Shown one piece after another: positions 1-9,949 of a DNA stretch of 64,000 nt; the stretch's first letter is position 1; the number at the start of each line of letters is the position of its first letter. The stretch comes from Eriocheir sinensis (lineage: Eukaryota; Arthropoda; Malacostraca; Decapoda; Varunidae). A program made the translations under genes and the position numbers. The DNA lies in NCBI RefSeq assembly GCF_024679095.1, contig NC_066520.1, positions 14,206,709-14,270,708 of the forward strand, in the 5' to 3' direction. The notes under the pieces are model-generated. The model did no database searches. It was not told where the DNA came from and saw only the letters and a program-made list of their open reading frames with translations.

Positions 1-51
1 CCTCCGGCGTCGTTAGCATACATCTATTTTATTGGTTAGACTATTTTATAC

Positions 52-129
52 TCTCTCTCTCTCTCTCTCATTTTTTATCACCTTTGTCGAGTCATTACCG
101 CAGCACTTGGCTTGAAATCTATGTGTCTG

Positions 130-172
<43 letters not shown>
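52..172. repeat. CT and GA dinucleotide tracts
   Basis: A short CT tract (about 52-69) is followed 60 bp later by a GA tract (132-172). The two are reverse complements and could pair. No gene is seen around them. Confidence 0.95.
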
Positions 173-178
<6 letters not shown>

Positions 179-477
179 GGGGAGAGGGTAGAGTGTGATT
201 ATGTGTGTTTGGACTCGTCGAAAACAGGAAATGAACAGCAATGCGTCGGCTCAGGTGTTTTAACAGGTGTCTGATAAATATAGGTGTTGGGCAGGTATGG
301 AGAAGGAGGAGGGGGAGGGGGAGGAGGAGGAAAAGAGGTAAACAAAGAAAAGCAGGCAACAGTATCTCTCGTTTATATCTGTACTGCGTTCCTTTTCTTG
401 AATTGATTGACGGTCATTTCAAGTTTTTTTTTTAAAGTTTAGACCTCAAATAAAAAGACTAATAATGTTGAAGAATA

Positions 478-780
478 GAAGAAGTAATAGAAATAGGAAC
501 CAATGAAAAGAAGAGTAAGAAGAAGGAAGAAAAACGGGATAAAGAGAAGAAGTAATAGAGAAAGGAACAAGAAGAAGGAAGAATGAAAAACGGGAGAAAG
601 AGAAGAAATAGAAAAAGGAACAAAAAGTAAGGAAGAGTAAGAAGAAGAATGAAAAGCAGGAAAAAGAGAAGTAAGAGAAAAGGAACCAAAAGAAAAGTAA
701 GAAGGAGAATGCAAAACGGGGAAAAGAGAAGTAATAGGAAAATAATCAACAAAAAACAACGAAAAGAAGAACGAAAGGCG
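478..780. repeat. Purine-rich minisatellite, about five units of 55-66 bp
   Basis: The words GAAGTAATAG, GGAACAA and AAAACGGGA recur in the same order near 481, 548, 602, 669 and 728. This gives five diverged tandem units on a strand that is almost entirely purine. The long Ser/Phe/Leu frame on the opposite strand is a by-product of this composition. Confidence 0.75.
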
Positions 781-814
781 TGAGGTGAAAGGCACGGAAG
801 AGATAATAGACAAT

Positions 815-1051
815 GAGGTGAATGATGAGGAAGAAGAAGAAGAGGAGGAAGAAGAAAGGGGGAAGATTGGTTGGGTGGAAGGGGAAGGATTTTATGAGGC
901 GGTGAGGGGTCTTTGCTTAATGGGAGGAGGAGGAGGAGGAGGAGGAGGAGGGAAGAGTATATATGAGTGAGGGAATGACTAAGTGTGTGGTTACGGAGCT
1001 TGGCAGGATGGATGGATTGAGGGAGGGAGGGAGGGAGAGAGAGGAGGAGGA

Positions 1052-1101
<50 letters not shown>

Positions 1102-1157
1102 GGAGGAGGAGGAGGAGGGAAGGTGATCAGTTACTAACCTCCCCTCACCCTCCATTA

Positions 1158-1206
<49 letters not shown>
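815..1206. repeat. Microsatellite cluster: GAA/GGA, GA, CA
   Basis: GAA and GGA triplets (815-860 and 925-951), a GA tract (1055-1097) and a CA tract (1160-1206) lie close together, separated by purine-rich linkers. No coding signal apart from translated repeats. Confidence 0.95.
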
Positions 1207-1207
<1 letters not shown>

Positions 1208-1267
1208 TTGCCAAGACCCTCCACAAATACCTTCACGACCACCATCACCACTCCACCTCTTCCCCCT

Positions 1268-1420
1268 CCCCCCCATCCATCATCCGCGGCACTGGGACCG
1301 AGGAGGCACAGCAAGAGGACCCTTAAATCAGCAGCGCCACAATTACGCGCGGGCACCGTAGATTAGCGCGGCGTGGCGGGTTTGGCACCAGCGCAACGGC
1401 ACCCCCACCACCAGGAGACG
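1268..1420. other. GC-rich non-repetitive island
   Basis: About 150 bp without simple repeats, with several CpG dinucleotides and mixed composition, between a CA array and a C-rich pyrimidine tract. It has no convincing splice sites or long frame. It may be a conserved non-coding element, but that is only inferred from its contrast with the surroundings. Confidence 0.3.
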
Positions 1421-1439
1421 CTGACGGAGGAGGGCCAGT

Positions 1440-2070
1440 ACAGTGCCACCCTCCCCCGTCCCCCCTGGCTGGCACTCTTCTCCTCCCCCTCTCTCCCCCC
1501 TTCCCCCCTTCCCCCCCGCCACACATGCGTGAATACTCGGTCTGCAGGGCGTAACCACCGCTAATTGTGGGTCACGTGAGAGCCCCCGATCCGCCCTCTC
1601 AGACCAACTGGCTCCACCATATGTGTCTCCTCCTCCTCCTCCTCCTGCCTCGTCTTCTTCCTCCTCCTCCTCTTCGTTTTCTTCCTCCTCCTTCTCTTGT
1701 TGGTGTTTCTTGTTGGGGTTCTTTCTCCTTCTCTTTCTTGCTTCGTTTTTTTTTTTTTTTCTTCGTTTCCTCCTCCTCCTCCTTCACGGTTTAGTTGGCC
1801 CTCCCTGATGTTTGCCTCCTCCTCCTCTTCCTCCTCCTCCTCCTCTTTTTATCCTCTTCCTTCTCCTCCTCCTCATAAAGCTTCCATTTGAAATATTAGA
1901 CAGTATTTATTTTTGTCCTTTTGATGGTTTATTTAAAAGTGTACTAAGATATCGACAGTAATATTTGATTCTCTCCTTCTCTTCTCTTTCCTCTTTTTTT
2001 TTATCTTCTCATCTTCTCTTCTCCTTCTCCTCTCTTCCAATCTCTTTTCTTCTCTTCTAATCTCTTCTCT
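1440..2070. repeat. Pyrimidine-rich tract (CCT/TTC)
   Basis: The plus strand is almost pure C and T in long stretches, with CCT runs at 1624-1690 and 1765-1880 and a T run near 1746. A short AT-rich unique gap lies around 1885-1970. No gene seen. Confidence 0.85.
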
Positions 2071-2208
2071 TCATTCTCTTTTCACCTGCTCATTATCACT
2101 CTCGGCGCTCCTTCCACACCTGCCCAACACCTTCACTTCTCGCCTGCTGATGTGTGGATGCGATAGCAGGGCGCCACTCGTAATAATATGTATCATTGGG
2201 CAAGCAGA

Positions 2209-2209
<1 letters not shown>

Positions 2210-2274
<65 letters not shown>
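2210..2274. repeat. (GT) microsatellite, 65 bp
   Basis: An uninterrupted GT run of about 32 copies, flanked by short non-repetitive sequence on the left. Confidence 0.97.
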
Positions 2275-2275
<1 letters not shown>

Positions 2276-2339
2276 GCAGTACTTGTGATGTTAGTGCAGC
2301 ATACAATCTTTATGGTCTAAATAGTCTAAAGAAGTAGAG

Positions 2340-2640
2340 GGAGGTAAGAGGTATAGGTAGGTAGTTAGGAGAGTAGATAGGTAAAGAGGGAAGGGATAAA
2401 TGAGGTAGGTATAAGTAGGTAGGCGGGTAGGTAGATACAGCAGGTAGGTAAAGAGACAGGTAAGTAGGTAGGTAGGTGGGTAGATTGGAAGGCAGGTACG
2501 CTTTCATATAACTGTGTAAGATTGAGAGGAGGAGGAGGAGGAAGAGAATGAAAATGTAGGAGAGTAGGGAAAAGAGGGAGAATATGAGGAGGAGTAGGAA
2601 GAAGAAGAGGAGGAGGAAGAAGAGGAGGACCTAGACGGTG
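2340..2640. repeat. GGTA tetranucleotide array followed by GGA-rich tract
   Basis: GTAGGTAG-type tetranucleotides with interruptions run from about 2343 to 2495. A GGA/GAA-rich tract follows at 2525-2630. The Thr-Tyr-Leu-Pro frame on the minus strand is a translation of the tetranucleotide. Confidence 0.85.
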
Positions 2641-2699
2641 AAGGTTTAATGACTCTTTAATTTCGGGCGAAGGAAAGTGTTGGTTTAAATTCACACTCT

Positions 2700-3180
2700 A
2701 CATTTCTTTTTCCCACTCACCAACTCTCTCTCCCTCCCTCACACACAGACAGACACTCAAGACTCGTTTCGTAGCACAGACAACAATAATGATAATGGAA
2801 GTGCTTACCTCATGTCGTGTTGGCGCTGCGAATGTGTTTTTCTAATGATCCAACACCTGAGTCTAATTACCACACGGGGAATAAAGAAGAAAAATCGCTA
2901 TTACACATCAACGCAGCGAGACTTGGGTAGTAAACTTTCTCAGGATCCGGTTGCGAGACGTGAAGAATAAAACGAAGTAAAGAAAGACGAAAACCTGAAT
3001 GTGTATGTGGTTTAATAAATAGGCTTAGAGGGGAAATTACCGTCGTAAAGTCATTAAAAAACATCTGTCAAACGTGAGCTAATGGCGCTAATGGGAGGTT
3101 GTGCTGAGGGAGAAAATAATGGGCTTCTAAATGAGCTTCGGGATTAATGCTCGTTTATTATACTTTAGCGAACGAGGGAC
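2700..3180. other. AT-rich unique sequence, no gene seen
   Basis: About 480 bp of ordinary AT-rich sequence with no simple repeat, no recognisable protein and no clear splice signals. Confidence 0.6.
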
Positions 3181-3329
3181 TTTATGATTCTATGGGATTT
3201 TATGAGGAGGAGGAGGAGGAGACGTAGGGGCGGGGGGGAGGTGAGTTCGAAGTGTTGGTGGATCGGTTTATGGGTGGAGAAGTAATTGGACGGGATTGGA
3301 GGACGAGTGGAATAGTTTGTGGATGGATA

Positions 3330-3625
3330 AAGACGTGGATGGGTAAGGCTGAGCAGATGGGTGAGTTTACAAGTGGATGAGTAACACAGTGGATGAGGTT
3401 TAGCAGGTAGATGAGTGTGGATGAGTCAGGTTTTGATGGAAGGTTTAGCAAGTGGATGAAATTATGGATGGATGATAATAAGGTGGATGAGTAAGATTGA
3501 GCATATGGGTGAGTTTACAAGTGGATGAGTAACACAGTGGATGAAGTTTAGTAGGTAGATGAGTCTTTGGATAAGGCTGTGATGGAAGTTTTAGCAAGCA
3601 GATAAAATTATGGATGGATGATATA
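3330..3625. repeat. 148-bp tandem duplication
   Basis: GTGAGTTTACAAGTGGATGA occurs at 3361 and again at 3509, and the words around it match through the whole unit (CACAGTGGATGA, AGGTAGATGAGT, ATTATGGATGGATGAT). The unit is itself built from degenerate GGATGA words, so it probably arose from an older, shorter repeat. Confidence 0.85.
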
Positions 3626-3837
3626 TATGGTGGATAGGTGGATGAGTAAAATTTTGAGTGGATGGATGATTGAGAGAGTAGAAGAGTTAGGGCAGTGGTA
3701 AAATATAAATGAATCTCGTTATACCATTATCATTAGTTCGTGTACTGTATATTCAGCGATAGATTTATGTGAGCAGATCAACAGGTGAGCGATTAAGCAG
3801 GCAGGTGTAAGTAGACACAGATATGGAATAGACATTA

Positions 3838-4013
3838 CGGCAGGTATGTTGGTATAGAGACAATAGATAGATAGATAACCAGGAAGTAAATGAAGATAAA
3901 TAAGAGAAAGAGGCGTTAGTAAAAAGAGGATTTGATGTAAATATGAAAAAAAATGTATTGGAATGAAATAGAGAGAGCACAAGAATCGGGAATCACACAC
4001 AAAAAAAATCCCA
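3838..4013 (+). repeat. Left arm of a 170-bp inverted duplication
   Basis: This segment reads from the GGCAGGTATGTTGG word through AACCAGGAAGTAAATGAAGA and TGTATTGGAATGAAATAGAG to AAAAAAAATCCCAC. Its reverse complement, with scattered substitutions, is found at 6781-6950. Confidence 0.85.
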
Positions 4014-4079
4014 CCAAGAAAACAATGAAAGAATGAATGAAAGAGGAAGTGAGATGAATTAACAGTGCATGCATGTGGA

Positions 4080-4565
4080 GGAAAGGAGGAGCAAGAAGAG
4101 GAGGAGGAGGCATAACAAAAAGAGTGTGAGGAAATTAGAGAAGAAGAAGCAGGAGAAACGAGAGGAAGGGAAGAAAAGGGGGAAGGAAGGAAGGAAGGGA
4201 GGAGGAGGGAGATAGAGAGATGGGAATGAAAGGAAGGTATAGAACTATAGAAGGAAGATAGCGAGAGAAAGGGGAGTGAGGAGGGTAGGAAGGAAACAGA
4301 GGAAGAGGAGTAGAAAAGGAAGGAGCTGAGCAGAGGGAGAGGAAAGGGAAGTAACGAAGAAGATAGAGGAAGGGGAATGGTAGGAGGGTAGGAAGGAGAC
4401 AGAACGAAGAGTAGGAAAGGAAGAAGCTGAGAAGAGAGAGAGGGAAGGGAAGTAATGAGGGTAGGAGGGAGACAGAGGAAGGGGAATGGAAGGAGCTGAG
4501 AAGAGAAAGAGGGAAGGGAAGTAAGGAGGGTTGGAGGGAGATAGAGAGAGAGGAAAGGGAGGCGG
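4080..4565. repeat. Long purine-rich tract with short tandem structure
   Basis: The plus strand is nearly all A and G for about 480 bp. The words GGAAGGGAAGTAA, GGTAGGAAGG and GAGACAGAGGAAG recur every 60-110 bp, which indicates degenerate tandem duplication. The long Ser/Pro/Leu frames on the minus strand are composition artefacts. Confidence 0.8.
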
Positions 4566-4569
4566 AAAG

Positions 4570-4760
4570 AAGGGGGGCGGAAGGAGCGTTGGCGGGGGAC
4601 GGCGGGAGGACGGCGGAGGAGGAGCAGCGGTGATTGCGGCCAAGGTACACATTTCGGCCACTTATTCTCGCCGCGGGAGGAACAATTAAACACTCGGAGA
4701 CGCGCCGCTCGAGGAGGATAATTCCAGTCGCCACGGTTCGATGCTCGAGATTTGTTAGGC
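4570..4760. other. GC-rich island inside purine tract
   Basis: About 190 bp of balanced, CpG-containing sequence interrupts two purine tracts. It contains a GGAACAATTAAACACTCGG stretch and several CGCC/GGCG words. No splice sites or convincing frame were found; a conserved non-coding element is possible. Confidence 0.3.
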
Positions 4761-4764
4761 AAAG

Positions 4765-5335
4765 AAGGAGGGAAGAAAGGAGGGAAGATGGAGGAGGAGG
4801 GAACGCAAGGGAGGAAGGAGGATGGAAGAGAGGGAAGGAAATATGTATAACGGTAGTAAGAAAGAGAAGGCATGGAGGAATGGAAGAAAGGAGGGAGAGG
4901 AAATATGTACGTGTGAAAGGAAGGAATGGAAGAAGGGAGAAAAGATGGAGATGATGAGGAGAGAGGAAGGAGGAATGGAGAAAAGAGGAGGTGTTGTAGA
5001 AGAGGTAAGATAGGAATAGAGTAACTTTATAAGGGAGAGAAAGAAAAGAAGAAAGGAGAATAAGGAGGGATGGATGGAAGATGGAAAAAGGGGCATAAGG
5101 AAAAAGAAAAGTGAAAGGGAGAGAAAGAAAGATGAAGGAAGGAGGAAGGAGGGAGAAGAGGAAGGAATGAAGAAGGGAGGGAATAAGAGACATGCAGAGA
5201 GGAAAGGGCAAAAAAGAGAGGAGGGAGGGAGGAAGGAAAGGGCAGAGAGGAGAGAGGGAGGGAAGGAAGAGAAAAGGGCAGAGAGGAGAGAGGGAGGGAG
5301 GGAGGGCAGGGGGGAATGTGGGAAGGGAAGCTTGT
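4765..5335. repeat. Purine-rich tract, GGAA/GGGA words
   Basis: Nearly homopurine on the plus strand, built of GGAAGG, GGGAGG and GAGAGG words. A near-exact duplicated block (AAAGGGCAGAGAGGAGAGAG) occurs at about 5237 and 5274. Confidence 0.85.
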
Positions 5336-5361
5336 TCAATGACACGTTAAATCTCATCTCG

Positions 5362-5364
<3 letters not shown>

Positions 5365-5419
<55 letters not shown>
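5365..5419. repeat. (GT) microsatellite
   Basis: An uninterrupted GT run of about 27 copies, followed by 150 bp of unique sequence with no gene signal. Confidence 0.97.
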
Positions 5420-5421
<2 letters not shown>

Positions 5422-5639
5422 GCTTGGGTAACGTCTCTATCAAGCCTCTCTGGACGTGGGTATTAAAGTGCTGTTGCTGCTCTTATCAAACTTAGAACTG
5501 TGCTAACGCCTCAGACTATGAAGGTTGTAAGATAAAACATGCACACAGTAAAATTAGGCAGTGGAGGAGAAGGAGGAGGAGGAGAAGAAGAAATGAAAGG
5601 AAGAGATAAAAAAAAGGGAAGGAAGAGAAAACGGAGGAA

Positions 5640-5815
5640 GAGAACGGCCAGAAAGCAAGGAAATTAGTGTAGAATATGGAAATAGTTCATCAGTTCATTT
5701 ATCTATCGACGAACTTACACACACAAAAAAAACGTATCACGCTTCTCGTTCATGGCAGTTAAATTGAGTTGCAAGATCGAAAGCACTGAGTAAACGCCTA
5801 ATGCTAAAGGTTGAA
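5640..5815 (+). repeat. Left flanking direct repeat of the 17-copy minisatellite
   Basis: Starts at the GGCCAGAAAGCAAGGAAAT word and continues through AGTTCAT, CGACGAACTTAC, CTCGTTCAT and TTGCAAGA. The same ordered words reappear at 6512-6700 with about 20-30% divergence by eye, so the minisatellite sits between two copies of one older segment. Confidence 0.7.
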
Positions 5816-5829
5816 TGTTCATTAGACAA

Positions 5830-6510
5830 AGCAGGAGGAAGAGGAGGAGGAGGTAGAGGAGGAGAAATGCAGGGAAGAGATGAGAAAAAAGAAGAGGAAG
5901 AAGAGAAGGAGAAATGCAGGGAAGAGATGAGAAAAGAGAGGAGGAGAAATGCAGGGAAGAGATGAGAAAAGAGAGGAGGAGAAATGCAGGGAAGAGATGA
6001 GAAAAGAGAGGAGGAGAAATGCAGGGAAGAGATGAGAAAAGAGAGGAGGAGAAATGCAGGGAAGAGATGAGAAAAGAGAGGAGGAGAAATGCAGGGAAGA
6101 GATGAGAAAAGAGAGGAGGAGAAATGCAGGGAAGAGATGAGAAAAGAGAGGAGGAGAAATGCAGGGAAGAGATGAGAAAAAAGAAGAGGAAGAAGAGGAA
6201 ATGTAGGGAAGAGATGAGAAAAAAGAAGAGGAAGAAGAGAAGGAGAAATGCAGGGAAGAGATGAGAAAAGAGAGGAGGAGAAATGCAGGGAAGAGATGAG
6301 AAAAAAAGAAGAGGAAGAAGAGAAGGAGAAATGCAGGGAAGAGATGAGAAAAAAAGAAGAGGCAGAAGAGAAGGAGAAATGCAGGGAAGAGATGAGAAAA
6401 GAGAGGAGGAGAAATGCAGGGAGGAGATGAGAATAAAGAGGAGGAAGAAGAGAAGGAGAAATGCAGGGAAGAGATGAGAAAAGAGAGAAGGATAAATGCA
6501 TGGAGATGAG
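5830..6510 (+). repeat. 17-copy minisatellite, units of 35 and about 47 bp
   Basis: The core ATGCAGGGAAGAGATGAG occurs about 17 times. Most units are 35 bp; several are about 47 bp because of an extra AAGAAGAGGAAG-like block, and one is intermediate (42 bp). The central units at 5949-6160 are almost identical, and the edge units are more diverged. Both strands stay open in several frames because the unit has few stop codons; I do not regard these as proteins. Confidence 0.95.
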
Positions 6511-6511
6511 A

Positions 6512-6700
6512 AAAAGAGAAGGCCAGGAAACAAGGAAATGAGTATTGAGTGTAGGAACAATTCATTACATCCAGAGTCACCATTTCCTATTTATTGACTC
6601 ACGAACTAACAACAAAAACTCGTATTACCGTTTTCGTTCATAACACGTAATTCAATTTGCAAGAGCCTTAAACAACCTCTTATTTATACCCTTCAAATCG
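6512..6700 (+). repeat. Right flanking direct repeat of the 17-copy minisatellite
   Basis: Matches 5640-5815 in order: GGCCAGGAAACAAGGAAAT, then CACGAACTAAC, TTTTCGTTCAT, AATTCAATTTGCAAGA. More diverged than the minisatellite units between the two copies. Confidence 0.7.
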
Positions 6701-6780
6701 CATGTATTCTTTCATATCAACAAATAACTTCTGAGGTACCAAGCGACTGAACTACGAAATGGTCATCAGTGGAAACAAGT

Positions 6781-6950
6781 GATGGGATTTTTTGTGTTTC
6801 CCGTTTCTTTTGGCTCTTTATTTCATTCCAATACATTTTTTTTCTTATTTACTTCAAGTCCTCTTTTTACTAACGCCTCTTGCTCTTGTTCATCTTCATT
6901 TACTTCCTGGTTATCTATCTACCTATTGCGTATATACCTACATACCTATC
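6781..6950 (-). repeat. Right arm of a 170-bp inverted duplication
   Basis: Reverse complement of 3838-4013. Shared words on the plus strand here are TTTCATTCCAATACATTTTT, CTCTTTTTACTAACGCCTCT and TTTACTTCCTGGTTATCTAT. The arms are separated by about 2.8 kb that contains the minisatellite. Confidence 0.85.
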
Positions 6951-7076
6951 AATGGTGGTGAGGGAGTATGCGCACGAGTGACGTGGAGTGAAGGAGAGGG
7001 TGAGAAGGCAGTGGCGGGGCTGGTTAGGGGCGAGGAGGTCATTGTGGAAAATGTAACAGCTGGGTTCCCTTCGTCA

Positions 7077-9835
7077 GGTGGCCGGTGAAGACGTTACGAG
7101 GAGGACGCGATCGAGGGGACCGTTGTTCTGCTATCTTCCAGTTCGCAAGGAGCTCTCCGGAAGGCCCTGCTGCGTCGCCCTCGTCTTCAGGTAAGTATAT
7201 TCGGGCGTGTTGTAATAATAGAGCTCGTTCAGTTCAGTGTGGGAATAGTGATTAGTGTGTATGAGGCATGTGAGGATGCTGTATAGGTTTGGGGACTTGT
7301 GTTAATGTGTAAAATGTATGTAAAGATGGGGCTGGGATTGCTGAGTTAAGCTTTAATGGGTTTATTAGTGTCTGTGAGGACTGCTAAGTGTGATCAAGGG
7401 AAGGAGTGAAAACATTATGCTGCATTTGAATGGTCTAAGTATAATATGTGTTTTAGTATGAATCCACTAACAGAGACTAAATAGTAACAAATCTGTCATG
7501 GAGAAAGAGCATAACGAGCAGAAAAGTGGCTGCTCCAGGTATCATTCAGAGCTGCGCTACATATATGAACCATTATTTCCCTTGTAGAAAGTAAGATAAG
7601 CAGGAGGGTCGATGATGCCCCATATGTTAATAAGAACTTGGTGGTCAAATCAACAGGTATTTAGAACAGGTAGAAATAATCGTCACCCTGGCTAATAAGA
7701 GAATTGCTAGTTAACCCGACGAATAAGCACGAGGTCACAGTATCTATATTCCTTTTTATTTTCAGATTCGGTGATGCAGCAGACTTGCCCTTCCCAACCT
7801 TTCACGCCCTGCCCCGCCCGCAAATGCCGGGAAGACGTGGTTCAGTAGGAGGTGGCGAGGCTCTGCAGTCATCCCAGCACCCTTGGTCGTCACTGGATTC
7901 TGCTATGCCACGTGAGGTCTTCTTGCACTATATATAAATTTTAGATAAGACTAACGATCGGCGTTGATTGCTTGGGTTATATTCTCTTAAACTGCAGGGT
8001 AGTTACTCGTGCATGCGGGAATAGGTAACGAATACAATCTCGGTTATTGATGATTACCGTACAGATAAAACATGCCCAGTATATAGGCGCAGTGGGCGGC
8101 GGGGCGAGGCGAGGAGTGTGGGCCTCCCAAGGGTCGTGGGCGGGAGTGGGGGCGCGGTGGCCGCCAGTCGTCGCGGCCCGGGTCGGGTTAGCGGTCTGTG
8201 TAAAGCACTTCCTGGCTGTTTGCTGACACTGTTTGCTTCCCGGAGCTTGGTTCATGAGGCTTATAATGCAAACGAAAAAGTGAACAGTATTTCGTAGTTG
8301 TGCGAGGCTCCGGCTATCGATCTCTGGTGTCGACGCACGCGGACGCAACTGTCTTAAAAATAATTCATACCGTTTTCTCGTTTTTGTTAATCATTCTCCA
8401 TGAGCGGCTGGAAGCCAATATACCTTCGCTAAAGAAAATTCCTCGGATCATTAAACTAAACGGGTTAAAAGGTGAAATAAATTATGGCGGGTATGCGAGG
8501 TAGAGGAGAGGGAAGTCTGTGTAGAACATCGGTGACTTTGTCGGTTAAATTCCGGGCAGGTTTTGTTTATTCATCCTTTCACGCGTTTTATGGTAACGGA
8601 ATCATTTCATAAATAAAGATGAAACCCTCAAGAATAAAAATAAAATGTTACTGGAGCATCGTTGTATTAAAGAAACAGTGGCCGGCGTGTGTAACTTTAA
8701 CCGTTAGTCATCCATAATAATAAATCCGCGCAGCAAACCCGGACAGACGGATGGACAGGGTGACGGACAGGGCAAGTCGTCACGTCAGGACAAATCACCG
8801 AGCACTGGGTGACGGATGACGAGTGGGTGACGCTAACGGCCCCGCCACTAGGACGCGAGGCACGATTACTCTGCTTTATGTCCCCAATAACTCGATATCC
8901 GCCCTGACACCCGAGGCTCTACAGTTTTCCAGCATCACTCTGCGTTAAGTGCCAAACATTGCGTGTGTTCCTTGCCGGCGTGATGGGAGCCGTGAGTTGA
9001 GGCTGCGTGTGTGTGTGTCGTGATAAGTTATAGGCAATGGATCAAACAGCAGTTGTCGTTGTGCTTGTCCTCTCAAACTGAGCTGCTGTTATATGTTGTC
9101 CAAAATTTGTTACTTAGGTTGATCAATTCTTGTGTTATATCACCTCACGGGGTTCATAATTTTATGGTAAATGCTATTATTGAATTTAAAGTAGCGAAAG
9201 TTTCTTGAAAAAAACGCTAAATCAAAACGCCGTATAAATATTTCTACCTTTTTTCATAGTAAAAAAGTAACATGTTAATGGCGTTTAAAGTTAAAATCAG
9301 ATGACATGACGGTCATTAGCGTAAGAAGCTGGTCAGTTTGTTTTGTTGGGCTAGTTATTAAGTAGAACCATTCGGTGTTTTCTTACTACCTGTGTATTTA
9401 AGGCGAGACCTGCAGAAGTTTGTCCGTGACACTATTTGTTAATCTGTACTAAGTCATAAATACCTAAAAGAGGCTCCGGAGAAGCACTGCAAGCATCTCT
9501 GGTTTACAAATAAACAAATGTCTGTCCCATAAGTTTATCTGAAGTAAATGTTATACATACAGCCTACCAGGATCAAGTATGAGAAAAGCTATGTAGGTCC
9601 ACCGAGAAGTAGTAGACATGTGTAAAACTTTCCTCTCCTCACAGACAGCATTCCAGGAAGGGCTCCGTGTTGTCGTACGCCTAGACGGATCCACCACGCA
9701 GCCCACCTGGAAGAAGCTACATTAAAATTTCAGTTCATTTCGTCCGGCGGTACAGGAATTTATGCGTATAGATTTTATATATCTGGAAATTTGTTTAATA
9801 AATATTTTGGTGGGGGACAGTCTTGTTTGATTTAA
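7077..9835 (+). CDS. Candidate spliced gene, three exons, unknown product
   Basis: I do not recognise this product. Three segments lie beside good splice signals and stay open in one frame when joined: 7077-7190 (ends CTTCAG, donor GTAAGTAT), 7766-7911 (acceptor tract CCTTTTTATTTTCAG, donor GTGAGG) and 9645 onward (acceptor tract TTTCCTCTCCTCACAG), with stop TAA at 9833-9835 and an AATAAA at 9899-9904. There is no in-frame ATG in the first segment, where the frame is open from after a TAA at 7054. The first in-frame ATG is at 7824, which would give about 92 residues. The product would be basic at the start and has no domain I can name. It could equally be a spliced non-coding RNA, or chance. 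What raises it above background is that two junctions preserve the frame and a polyadenylation signal follows the stop within 70 nt. Confidence 0.25.
8090..8350. other. GC-rich island within AT-rich region
   Basis: A CpG-rich stretch with GGCGGGG and CGCGG words lies inside otherwise AT-rich sequence, and within the second intron of the candidate transcript at 7077-9835. It has no microsatellite. It could be a promoter or enhancer element; no TATA box or clear start site is visible apart from a weak GTATATAGG at about 8080. Confidence 0.3.
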
Positions 9836-9878
9836 CGACTCACACTTCCAGTTGATCTCCGGAGCCTCTTTTAGGTAT
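9460..9878. repeat. 23-bp perfect inverted repeat, 373 bp apart
   Basis: The 23 bp at 9460-9482 (containing CCTAAAAGAGGCTCCGGAG) are the exact reverse complement of 9856-9878. Such terminal inverted repeats can mark a small non-autonomous DNA transposon, but I see no clear target-site duplication. If the candidate transcript is real, one arm lies in its second intron and the other in its 3' untranslated region. Confidence 0.8.
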
Positions 9879-9885
9879 CTTGGAC

Positions 9886-9948
9886 TTTCAGGCTTGTGAA
9901 TAAAGTATTTTTTTAGACCCATCTCAGTTCCCTTTCAGGCTTGTGAAT
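9886..9948 (+). repeat. Short direct repeat pair
   Basis: CTTTCAGGCTTGTGAAT occurs twice, about 47 bp apart. It lies next to the right arm of the inverted repeat ending at 9878. Confidence 0.8.
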
Positions 9949-9949
9949 C

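Noticed and set aside
3719..5357. Long minus-strand frames of 200-384 codons rich in Ser, Pro, Leu and Phe
   Set aside because: They translate homopurine tracts, overlap one another in several frames and lack domain structure.
5840..6500. Possible CRISPR array because of regularly spaced repeats
   Set aside because: There are no unique spacers; units are contiguous minisatellite repeats in a eukaryotic context.
5715..6583. Three overlapping minus-strand frames of about 250-280 codons over the 17-copy minisatellite
   Set aside because: All three frames are open at once because the repeat unit lacks stops; this is typical of a minisatellite, not a gene.
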